This document shows, piece after piece, positions 1-5,985 of a stretch of 8,641 bases of DNA. Within the stretch, counting starts at the first letter, position 1. Each line of letters begins with the position of its first letter. The notes beneath the pieces are model-generated. The model saw only the letters and a list, made by a program, of their open reading frames with translations, made no database searches and was not told the origin of the DNA. The position numbers and the translations under genes were made by a program. The DNA is taken from contig CALGUJ010000373.1 of NCBI GenBank assembly GCA_937902055.1, forward strand, positions 1 through 8,641, given 5' to 3'. This stretch comes from an uncultured Pelolinea sp. (GTDB lineage: Bacteria > Chloroflexota > Anaerolineae > Anaerolineales > Anaerolineaceae).

Positions 1-1
1 T

Positions 2-757
2 TCCGGCCTGGTCCAAATCGGGCTGGCCGGTCTGGCGGTGTTCCTGGCAGGCTGGCTGCTGGATCGCCGTAAATTCGCCGATTTCGGCTTTCACATTGAC
101 CGGCGCTGGTGGCGCCGCCTTGGTCAGGGCATCCTGTTGGGTGCCTTGTTGATGGCGGCGATTTTTCTGCTGGAATGGGCGTTGGGTTGGGTTAAGGTTA
201 CCGGCTTCATGGGAACCAACACCATACTTTCCTCCTTGCCTTCCGCGGCTTATTTTTGGAACCAGTTCATCCAGTCACTACTGTTCTATTTTTTTGCCGC
301 GGCCGCGGAGGAATTGTTCTTTCGCGCTTACCCGTTGATCAACCTCAGCGAGGGATTTCATAATCAAAAGATCTCGCGGAATTTGGCCCTCTGGCTGGCG
401 GCCATTCTGACCTCGTTAATTTTCGGCATGGCGCATTTGAGCAACCCGCATGCCAGTTGGATCGCGGCCGGCAATATTTTTATCGCGGGGGTCATGCTAT
501 CCCTGGGGTTGATCTATGAAGGCGAGATGGCGCTCCCGATCGGCCTGCATTTTTCCTGGAATTTTTTCCAGGGCGTGATCTTCGGCTTTCCCATCAGCGG
601 TACGCTCGCCCCTGCCAACCTGATCCGCATTCAGCAATCCGGCCCGCAGTTGTTCACCGGCGGAAATTTCGGCCCGGAAGCCGGGTTGATCGGCCTGGCC
701 GCCATGCTGATCGGCTCGCTGTGGTTGATCCGCCGCTATTCCCGCACGCAATCATAA
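2..757 (+). CDS. CPBP family intramembrane metalloprotease, 5'-truncated by the window edge
   Basis: The reading frame is open from the first bases, so the true start lies upstream and the GTG at 38 is only an internal codon. The protein is strongly hydrophobic with several membrane segments. Counting from that GTG, it carries the CPBP (CAAX protease/bacteriocin-processing, Abi) signature: the EExxxR motif in EELFFRA (E91, E92, R96), a histidine in FGMAHLSNP (H133), and HxxxN in GLHFSWNFF (H171, N175). In this family these residues form the glutamate/histidine active site inside the membrane. A short basic tail (RRYSR) follows the last hydrophobic segment. Substrates of bacterial CPBP proteins are mostly unknown; prenylated-protein-like processing, bacteriocin self-immunity and regulated proteolysis are the usual proposals. 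All expected catalytic residues are present, so it is probably active. It ends 66 nt before the next gene, which has its own promoter, so the two need not be co-transcribed. Confidence 0.9.
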   Translation, partial: SGLVQIGLAGLAVFLAGWLLDRRKFADFGFHIDRRWWRRLGQGILLGALLMAAIFLLEWALGWVKVTGFMGTNTILSSLPSAAYFWNQFIQSLLFYFFAAAAEELFFRAYPLINLSEGFHNQKISRNLALWLAAILTSLIFGMAHLSNPHASWIAAGNIFIAGVMLSLGLIYEGEMALPIGLHFSWNFFQGVIFGFPISGTLAPANLIRIQQSGPQLFTGGNFGPEAGLIGLAAMLIGSLWLIRRYSRTQS

Positions 758-790
758 AATCCCCTGGCCCTGATTAATCGCTTTTTCCCT

Positions 791-799
791 TGCTATAAT
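791..799 (+). promoter_or_regulatory. Extended -10 promoter for the ATP-cone kinase gene
   Basis: TGCTATAAT contains a perfect TATAAT (794-799) with the TG dinucleotide of an extended -10 element. No good -35 hexamer lies 17 nt upstream. That position overlaps an 8-bp palindrome, GATTAATC (772-779), which could be a small operator, though that is speculative. The predicted start near 806 would give a leader of about 18 nt, just enough for the ribosome site at 812-817. Confidence 0.6.
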
Positions 800-811
800 A
801 AAATCAGGCAC

Positions 812-817
812 AGGGAG
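812..817 (+). promoter_or_regulatory. Ribosome binding site that fixes the kinase start
   Basis: AGGGAG lies 6 nt upstream of the ATG at 824, a good Shine-Dalgarno match at normal spacing. It supports this start over later in-frame ATG codons. Confidence 0.7.
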
Positions 818-823
818 AAGCGT

Positions 824-2167
824 ATGACCCGATTTAAATATGTCCTCAAACGCAGCGGGGTAAAGGTCCCGTTCACGCCCCAGCGCATCACGAACGCAAT
901 CTACCGGGCGGCAGTTTCGGTCGGCGGGCGCAACCGCGAGATAGCCGAGCAGTTGACCGAACAGGTCATCCAATACATGGAACAAAACCTGCCGCCAGAG
1001 CATATCCCCAGCGTTGAAGAAGTTCAGGACGCGGTCGAAAAGACCCTGATCGAGAACGGCCATGCACGGGTGGCTAAAGCTTACATCCTCTACCGCGATG
1101 AACGCGCGCGCATGCGCCGCCAGCGCGAACAGGAGACCATCCGACCCTCCGTTAACATTCCCTGGTCGAAAATCTGGCAGGTGCTGGATTGGGCCGCCGA
1201 TCATGATCTGCACACCGTGGAAAGGTACAACCAACGCCTGGCGAAGGGTGAACTGCAGCAGATCACCTCCGAATCGGAGATTTTTTACGAGGAAGATATT
1301 AAGTTGGCCGCGCAAGCCATTTGCCGGCGGCGCAACGAGGTCAAGATCGTGCTGATCTCCGGCCCTTCCTCCTCCGGCAAAACCACCACGACCATCAAGG
1401 TCGGCCAGATGCTCAAGCAGCAAGGCATCAGCCTGGTGGCGCTCAACGTGGACCACTATTTCCACGACCTGGAGAAACACCCCAAGGATGAATTCGGCGA
1501 TTTTGATTTCGAAACGCCCCAGGCGCTTGACCTGGAAATGATCAACGATCACCTTGAAAAATTGATTCACGGGAAGGAAGTGCTGATCCCGTTCTACGAT
1601 TTCCGCACCGGCAGGCGCAGTGACAATCATACACCTATGCGCATCGGCCCCGGCGACATCATCCTGATCGACAGCCTGCACGGGCTTTACCCGGCCATGA
1701 CTGAAAAGATTGGTCCGCAGAATAAATTCAAGCTTTATTTGGAACCGCTGCTGCAGATGAAAGATGCGCAGGGCAACTACATCCGCTGGACGGATATCCG
1801 CCTCATGCGCCGCATGCTGCGCGACCAAGCCTACCGCGCCTACGATCCGGAGAAAACCCTCACCCACTGGCATTACGTACGCACCAGCGAGATGCGCAAC
1901 ATCATTCCCAACCACGCCAGTGCCGATTTCATCGTCAACAGCGCCATGCCCTACGAGCTATCGATTTACAAATCCAAATTGCGCCCCAATTTCACCGATT
2001 GGGTGGCAAAATTCAATCAAGACCCGCTGCGTGAAGACGCTTACACGCGCGCGGCCCGCATCAACACCCTTTTCAATGAAATTGCCGCTTTGGATGATGA
2101 TACCTTCGTGCCTTCCGATTCGGTCATCCGCGAATTCATCGGCGGCAGCTCATTGAACTATCATTAA
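824..2167 (+). CDS. ATP-cone domain fused to uridine kinase/phosphoribulokinase-type P-loop kinase
   Basis: Residues 3-95 (FKYVLKRSGVKVPF through AKAYILYRDERARM) match the ATP-cone, the nucleotide-sensing allosteric domain found at the N-terminus of ribonucleotide reductases and in NrdR. A basic linker and a helical stretch (about 96-170) lead to a kinase domain. It has Walker A GPSSSGKTT (180-188), a DHYFHD segment (D210) at the place of the uridine-kinase DxFY motif, a substrate-loop-like segment IPFYDFRTGRR (255-265), Walker B IILIDSLHGLYP (279-290) and an arginine-rich lid RLMRRMLRDQAYR (326-338). By family this should be an ATP-dependent, cytosolic nucleoside or related small-molecule kinase; the substrate cannot be read from sequence. 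The ATP-cone suggests that ATP/dATP level controls activity, which is inference. The start is set by AGGGAG at 812 and an extended -10 at 791. Homologues may carry misleading automatic names. Confidence 0.85.
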   Translation: MTRFKYVLKRSGVKVPFTPQRITNAIYRAAVSVGGRNREIAEQLTEQVIQYMEQNLPPEHIPSVEEVQDAVEKTLIENGHARVAKAYILYRDERARMRRQREQETIRPSVNIPWSKIWQVLDWAADHDLHTVERYNQRLAKGELQQITSESEIFYEEDIKLAAQAICRRRNEVKIVLISGPSSSGKTTTTIKVGQMLKQQGISLVALNVDHYFHDLEKHPKDEFGDFDFETPQALDLEMINDHLEKLIHGKEVLIPFYDFRTGRRSDNHTPMRIGPGDIILIDSLHGLYPAMTEKIGPQNKFKLYLEPLLQMKDAQGNYIRWTDIRLMRRMLRDQAYRAYDPEKTLTHWHYVRTSEMRNIIPNHASADFIVNSAMPYELSIYKSKLRPNFTDWVAKFNQDPLREDAYTRAARINTLFNEIAALDDDTFVPSDSVIREFIGGSSLNYH

Positions 2168-2183
2168 CCCGCGAGCCTGCCGT

Positions 2184-2720
2184 ATGCCCTACGCCGTTGT
2201 GACCTATCTCGACCCACCCACCGAGCGCGCCGTCCGCGCGATCTGGGATGATCTGGCTGCGCAGGGCGTCTCCCGCGACGTTCCCGCCGCCCAGATCCGC
2301 CCGCACATCACGCTGGCAGTGTACGACGACCTGGATTGCCTGCCCTGCGAGGAACATCTGGCCGCTTTTCAGCCTGCGGTGCAAAAGCTAAAAATCCGCG
2401 CGGATCACGTGGGTGTGTTTTTCAATCCTCGCGCTGTTCTTTTCCTGGCGCCCTCCGTGACCATGCCGCTGTTGGAGTTTCACGCCCGCTTACACACCAG
2501 CCTGGAAAGCCGCTCAGGCAGATCCTGGGAGATTTACCGCCCCGGGCGCTGGGTGCCTCATTGCACACTGGCCATCGACCTTGAAACTGAAAAATTGGAA
2601 AAAGCCATGTCCCTCTGCGCACAATTGAAATTTCCGATGAGCCTGCGGGCGGATGCGCTCGGCGCGGTTGAATTTGTGCCGGCCGATGATCTTTTCCAGC
2701 ACGATTTGAAGAACGGCTGA
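2184..2720 (+). CDS. 2H phosphoesterase superfamily protein (2'-5' RNA ligase-like)
   Basis: This 178-aa protein has the two HxTx motifs that define the 2H superfamily: PHITLAV (H41, T43) and PHCTLAI (H126, T128), about 85 residues apart as usual. In the family the paired histidines and threonines/serines act on 2',3'-cyclic or 2'-5' phosphodiester bonds of RNA ends or small nucleotides, in the cytosol. The length is normal and no residue of the signature is missing, so it is probably active. The gene starts 16 nt after the kinase stop, and no promoter is seen between them, so it is probably on the kinase transcript. No convincing Shine-Dalgarno precedes the ATG, so translation may depend on ribosomes arriving from the kinase gene. 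It converges on the minus-strand nitroreductase gene with only 4 nt between the stops. Its exact substrate is unknown; LigT/ThpR-like RNA ligase, cyclic phosphodiesterase and YjcG-like roles are all possible. Confidence 0.85.
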   Translation: MPYAVVTYLDPPTERAVRAIWDDLAAQGVSRDVPAAQIRPHITLAVYDDLDCLPCEEHLAAFQPAVQKLKIRADHVGVFFNPRAVLFLAPSVTMPLLEFHARLHTSLESRSGRSWEIYRPGRWVPHCTLAIDLETEKLEKAMSLCAQLKFPMSLRADALGAVEFVPADDLFQHDLKNG

Positions 2721-2724
2721 GTGA

Positions 2725-3300
2725 TTATCTGCGGCGCCTGCCCCGCAGGCAAACCGCCAGTAATGCCAGCGGCCACAGCCACGCCAGGCTGCCGGGCCCA
2801 TCTGAACCGGTTCGCGCGGACTGGCGGCTGACGCGCAGCAGGCGGTATCCCGCGGTTGCCTGGCGGAAATGCTCTTCTTCGGCTGATTTGGGATTCATCC
2901 CCAGCAGCCAGGGCACCACAAAGCCGCCCGCGCCCAGAACCTGGCGCAGCATGCCGGCGCGCTCTTCAGTGTTCTCAACGATTTCCGCGCTGCCCGCGTA
3001 CCACCCGTCCGGCAGCCATACTTCGACCTGCGGATTGGCAACCACATCCAAAGCGGCATCCTGGTTTTCTTTGATAAGGCTGGCGCAAAAAATGAATTCA
3101 TCCCGCCGGGAATAGTGCATGGGGATCAAGCGGGCGCCGGTGCCGCCTTTCAAACCAAGCACCAGGCTGCGCCCGGTTGCTTCCGGCCACAAGTTGATCA
3201 ATTTTCCCAGCCCCAGTTTCCACAGCATTACCACGCTGTGCTCATAGGCTTTCCATGCCTCGGGAATATACCGCCGATATTTTTGAAAACTGGCTTTCAT
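2725..3300 (-). CDS. Nitroreductase / deazaflavin (F420)-dependent oxidoreductase family protein with hydrophobic C-terminal tail
   Basis: The 191-aa product resembles the split-beta-barrel deazaflavin-dependent nitroreductase (Ddn-like) family: TGRSLVLGLKGG near residue 42, then a strand-rich block with ASLIKENQDAALDVVANPQVEVWL, where the ANPxVEV segment is typical, then GSAEIVENTEERAGML. Members bind F420, flavin or heme-like cofactors; which one applies here is not evident. The ATG at 3300 is chosen because a near-perfect AGGAGG (3305-3310) sits 4 nt upstream. Upstream in-frame ATGs (3318, 3357) lack comparable sites, and the one at 3357 would overlap the formyltransferase gene. The extreme C-terminus is unusual: after the expected domain end (GYRLLRVSR) comes a Gly/Ser linker, a short hydrophobic run SLAWLWPLALLAVCL and the ending RGRRRR, suggesting a membrane tail. 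It is the last gene of the minus-strand operon, 46 nt after the formyltransferase. Confidence 0.75.
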   Translation of the reverse strand: MKASFQKYRRYIPEAWKAYEHSVVMLWKLGLGKLINLWPEATGRSLVLGLKGGTGARLIPMHYSRRDEFIFCASLIKENQDAALDVVANPQVEVWLPDGWYAGSAEIVENTEERAGMLRQVLGAGGFVVPWLLGMNPKSAEEEHFRQATAGYRLLRVSRQSARTGSDGPGSLAWLWPLALLAVCLRGRRRR

Positions 3301-3304
3301 TTCT

Positions 3305-3310
3305 CCTCCT
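3305..3310 (-). promoter_or_regulatory. Strong Shine-Dalgarno deciding the nitroreductase start
   Basis: The minus strand reads AGGAGG, then AGAA, then ATG at 3300. This is the best ribosome site in the operon and excludes the longer reading starting at 3357. The spacing of 4 nt is slightly short. Confidence 0.75.
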
Positions 3311-3346
3311 GAATTCATCTCTTCTGCATTCCTGATCGCCGCGTGT

Positions 3347-4162
3347 TCAACTCTCATGGTTCAGTTGCCGTTCGAGCTGCCTGGCAGCGTACTCTTTAAC
3401 GCGTGCGTGCATCACGTAATACTGCCGGCCGTCAGCCGCAGCCTGAGGCTGCGCTTGCAGTTGCCCGTCGCGCAGCTTTTGGATGCCCGCCAGCATCAAT
3501 TCGACCATCACCACTTCCAACCGTTCGCGGATAATGCTGAAATCCTCGCCCGGCCGCGGGTCGATGGTCTTTTTCAACAGGATCGCTCCGCTGTCCACGC
3601 CTGCGTCCATCAGGTGCAGCGTGGCGCCGAAACCCACCGCCCCCGCTTTGCCTTCGGCCGCCGTCCATTCCACCACGTCCATGCCGCGGTACTGCGGCAG
3701 GATGCCGGTGTGGCAATTCAGCACGCCGATTTTCGGGATACTCAGGATATTGCCGCGCAGCAGGCCGCCGCCGGTGAATGCCACCGCGTCGGGCGCGGCT
3801 TCCCGCAGCAGCGCTTCACAGCGCGGCTCGTTCAGGTCGTTCACCACCCGGTAAGGGATCCCCTTTTGGCGGGCAAACTCCTTCAGCGACTTGAACGCTA
3901 GTTGGCGTTCTTCAGCCAGTTTTCCCAAATTTGGGTGATTTGCAGGGGCGAAGCGCTGGTCGCCCAACAGGTATTTTTGCCGGATCTTGCCGATCAACCG
4001 CGCCCCGTCGCGGCCGAATTCGCTCTTGAAGCGCGCCCAATTCAGGTGGTTGCGCACCACGATTGCGTTCACTTGCACGCCATCCATCTGCACCAGCGCG
4101 TCCACCGTCAACCGCGCGTACAGGCTGTTGTGGATGGGGGCCAGCAAGGCCACCTTCAGCAT
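3347..4162 (-). CDS. Formyltransferase family protein (substrate unknown)
   Basis: This 271-aa protein carries the catalytic core of 10-formyltetrahydrofolate-dependent formyltransferases. GVLNCHTGILPQYRG gives the N-x-H pair (N149, H151) and the LP-x-YRG loop, and GVDSGAIL gives the catalytic aspartate (D190). These correspond to the Asn-His-Asp triad of PurN/Fmt-type enzymes, so it should be active. A Rossmann-like start (MLKVALLAPIHNSL) precedes the core. The C-terminal region after about residue 230 is short and does not look like the Fmt tRNA-binding domain, so methionyl-tRNA formylation is unlikely. A sugar-amine or other small amine acceptor is possible but inferred. I start it at the ATG at 4162, where the domain begins, with GGGAG (4171-4175) 8 nt upstream. 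The frame stays open further upstream, but that part overlaps the preceding gene and looks non-coding. The start overlaps the previous stop by 7 nt (ATGCTGA). Confidence 0.88.
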   Translation of the reverse strand: MLKVALLAPIHNSLYARLTVDALVQMDGVQVNAIVVRNHLNWARFKSEFGRDGARLIGKIRQKYLLGDQRFAPANHPNLGKLAEERQLAFKSLKEFARQKGIPYRVVNDLNEPRCEALLREAAPDAVAFTGGGLLRGNILSIPKIGVLNCHTGILPQYRGMDVVEWTAAEGKAGAVGFGATLHLMDAGVDSGAILLKKTIDPRPGEDFSIIRERLEVVMVELMLAGIQKLRDGQLQAQPQAAADGRQYYVMHARVKEYAARQLERQLNHES

Positions 4163-4818
4163 GCCAGCAGCTCCCGCGCGCTGATTTCCTGTTCCGCCAG
4201 GGCGGTCAGGAACCTCGCTGCGCAATGACCTGCGCGGAACTTTCCCGCCTCGCGCAAATACCACTCGTTCATTTTCAGGGCCGTGTTTAGAAAGCGCAAA
4301 TCCTTGCGGCGGCGGGCGGTGCGGCTGAACAGGATGCTGATGTCGCAGCGTTCCATCCACTGCTGTTCGGTTGAGGTTTCGCGCGCGAACTTGCGCAGCG
4401 CTTTTTCACGCCTAACCTCCACCTGCCGCATCAATTTCTCCAGCAATTCGTCCGTTTCCAGCCGGCGGCCGGCATCGGCATTTTCATCCATCCAGTCCAG
4501 GAATTGCCCGCAGCCCGGTTCGAGGCCATTCTTTCCGAAACAGTTGCCCTCCGCCAGCCAGTTGTATCCCTGCCAGTCTCGGCGTTCCTGGGGCTGCTCC
4601 GAGACGGTCCTGCTGGCGGGCCGCTCGATCCAGTTCAATTGCTTTAACAGGTTTTCCAGTTGGGTAATTTCCTGGTCAAGGCTGGCGTCGACCGCGCCCG
4701 GCCGGTTGAGTTGGGCATAGCGCGCCATCACGTATGCCCTTATTTCCGCTTCGCTCACGCTCCTGTCCAGCAGCGCGGCCAGCCGTTCCAGTGCACCATC
4801 CAGCAGGTTTTTAACCAT
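4156..4818 (-). CDS. Unrecognised, mostly helical protein of the formyltransferase operon
   Basis: I do not recognise this 220-aa family. It is charged and soluble, with no signal peptide or membrane segment. Residues 1-65 look helical (MVKNLLDGALERLAALLDRS, then a leucine-rich stretch to about 60). A middle part, about 80-110, is rich in Trp, Gly and Cys (YNWLAEGNCFGKNGLEPGCG, C93 and C103). Residues 115-190 are again helical and strongly basic, including SRTARRRKDLRFLNTALKMNEW. The last residues, about 195-218, form another possible helix. The gene begins inside the end of the propeller gene (ATGGTTAA, 8-nt overlap) and ends inside the start of the formyltransferase gene, so it is probably made in step with both and may bind one of them. 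GGGAGG (4831-4836) lies 12 nt before the ATG, a little far. Coding is supported by these tight overlaps and by a full-length frame. Confidence 0.7.
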   Translation of the reverse strand: MVKNLLDGALERLAALLDRSVSEAEIRAYVMARYAQLNRPGAVDASLDQEITQLENLLKQLNWIERPASRTVSEQPQERRDWQGYNWLAEGNCFGKNGLEPGCGQFLDWMDENADAGRRLETDELLEKLMRQVEVRREKALRKFARETSTEQQWMERCDISILFSRTARRRKDLRFLNTALKMNEWYLREAGKFRAGHCAARFLTALAEQEISARELLAC

Positions 4819-5866
4819 GCGTCGAGCCGTCCTCCCGGATCGCGGCTTTCAGGCTGCATCCATCCAGCCCCACCAGGCCTTCGCCGCTCAAATACGCTTC
4901 TTCCAGGCTGAATTCGCCCGAAGGCAGGGCGATCACGCCGTATTTGAAAACTTTTACCGGTTTCCAGAAATCCTTTTTAAAACCGAAAATCTTTTCCCAG
5001 TGAAAGGCGTCCGCGCTGACCAGCACGGCGCTTTCGTTGCTGCGGATGGCCGGCCCTTTTTCCACGGTGGTGAAAGCCACGTGCAGACCTTCGCGCGTGG
5101 TACCGCCGTACCAGGCCGAGCAATCGATCTCCTGGCCGATTTCCAGCTTGCCGTTCCGGCGCGTCATGCGGCAGGCGTGGTTGCTTTCCAGGTTGCTGTC
5201 GGTTAGCCAGTTGACGCTATCCGGGGTGAAAAACAGGTTCACCGCCCGCCAGGTTTGGCTGCCATCGCCGAAGCGTTCCATAGTCCTGAAGTGATCACGC
5301 GTGCGCAGCAGGTAGCATTCCCCTGCGAAATCTCCCACCGTGACCCAAAAGGTGGCGGGGTTGAAAGGGTCGGGGTAGATGCCGTGCACGTGGCGGATAC
5401 CGGGTAATTCGGCGGCTGCTTCCCAGCTCTGCAAATCCGGCGCCACCCGCCAGATACACACCGGCTTGCGTTCCGGATTCATGAAATATTCGCCGAAATA
5501 GATGTTGCCCGCGCCGTCTTCGCTGATCGCGCGGTGAAGCACGCAATCCCCCTGGATTTCAAACAAACGAGTGACCGCGCCGCCCTCGATCGCGTAAACC
5601 CAGCCGCCGCGGATGCCCAACAGTTTTCCATTTTTATTGGCGTACAGGTTGCATTTATCCGCCCGCATGGCGCGCGCGGTTGGCCGGGAAAAACCGAACA
5701 GGTCGCGCGGGTAGCAGCGCGGGAATTCCGCTGCTGCCTGCCAGGCGCCGGCTTTTCGCTGCAGGACGGTACGCTTGGCGGTGGCCCACAAGTCGCCGTT
5801 GGCGCAGCGCTGGTGGATGATGGTGATACGGGGATATTTTTCGATGATTTCGAAGCGGTAACTCAC
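4811..5866 (-). CDS. Beta-propeller protein with Asp-box/BNR-like repeats (sialidase-fold-like)
   Basis: The 351-aa protein is rich in short beta strands, aromatic residues and glycine turns, and contains repeated segments resembling Asp boxes (S/T-x-D-x-x-x-x-W/F): VAPDLQSWEAA near 141, RTRDHFRTMERF near 188, FFTPDSVNWLTD near 212 and VSADAFHWEKI near 283. These point to a six- or seven-bladed propeller of the BNR/sialidase-like type. The segment RHVHGIYPDPFNPATFWVTVGD (159-180) also fits such folds. No signal peptide is visible, so it may be cytosolic. The full set of sialidase catalytic residues (arginine triad, Tyr/Glu pair) cannot be confirmed, so I do not call it a hydrolase. The start is a GTG at 5866; no ATG is available in frame before an upstream stop, and the ribosome site is weak (AGGA, 14 nt upstream). 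It is the first gene of the minus-strand operon, and its stop overlaps the next start by 8 nt. Confidence 0.75.
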   Translation of the reverse strand: MSYRFEIIEKYPRITIIHQRCANGDLWATAKRTVLQRKAGAWQAAAEFPRCYPRDLFGFSRPTARAMRADKCNLYANKNGKLLGIRGGWVYAIEGGAVTRLFEIQGDCVLHRAISEDGAGNIYFGEYFMNPERKPVCIWRVAPDLQSWEAAAELPGIRHVHGIYPDPFNPATFWVTVGDFAGECYLLRTRDHFRTMERFGDGSQTWRAVNLFFTPDSVNWLTDSNLESNHACRMTRRNGKLEIGQEIDCSAWYGGTTREGLHVAFTTVEKGPAIRSNESAVLVSADAFHWEKIFGFKKDFWKPVKVFKYGVIALPSGEFSLEEAYLSGEGLVGLDGCSLKAAIREDGSTHG

Positions 5867-5907
5867 AATTTTGATCCGATTCCTGTAAAGGTTTATGTTC
5901 CGTCTTT

Positions 5908-5913
5908 ATTCTA
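5908..5913 (-). promoter_or_regulatory. Candidate -10 element for the propeller-formyltransferase operon
   Basis: The minus strand reads TAGAAT, one mismatch from TATAAT, about 42 nt before the GTG start of the propeller gene and within the only AT-rich gap upstream of the operon. No clear -35 hexamer accompanies it. This is tentative. Confidence 0.3.
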
Positions 5914-5954
5914 TCAGCACAAACCTCCCTTATTTTACTTTTCTTTATTTCCGG

Positions 5955-5972
5955 TATACTTGCCAATATACT
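5955..5972 (+). promoter_or_regulatory. Two TATACT -10-like boxes in direct repeat before the methylase-like gene
   Basis: TATACT occurs at 5955-5960 and again at 5967-5972, offset by 12 nt, in the AT-rich divergent region. Either could serve as a -10 for the gene starting at 5986; neither has a clear -35. Starts from these boxes would give leaders of only about 20 nt or about 7 nt. No Shine-Dalgarno precedes the ATG, so translation may be leaderless or nearly so. The repeat could also be a regulator site. Confidence 0.35.
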
Positions 5973-5985
5973 AAAAAAATCAGCC

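Noticed and set aside
752..1915. Long open frame (387 aa) on the minus strand
   Set aside because: It lies antisense to the ATP-cone kinase, whose motifs are clear. The product is low in recognisable structure and reflects GC-biased third positions.
2736..2750. GCCTGC-CCC-GCAGGC hairpin between the convergent genes
   Set aside because: It encodes the arginine-rich end of the nitroreductase and no U-tract follows on either strand, so a terminator call is not supported.
3301..3357. Longer start for the nitroreductase gene
   Set aside because: AGGAGG directly before the ATG at 3300 fits better, and the longest version would overlap the formyltransferase stop.
4163..4360. N-terminal extension of the formyltransferase frame
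   Set aside because: The formyltransferase domain starts at MLKVALL (4162), which has its own ribosome site. The extension is Pro/His/Arg-rich and overlaps the upstream gene.
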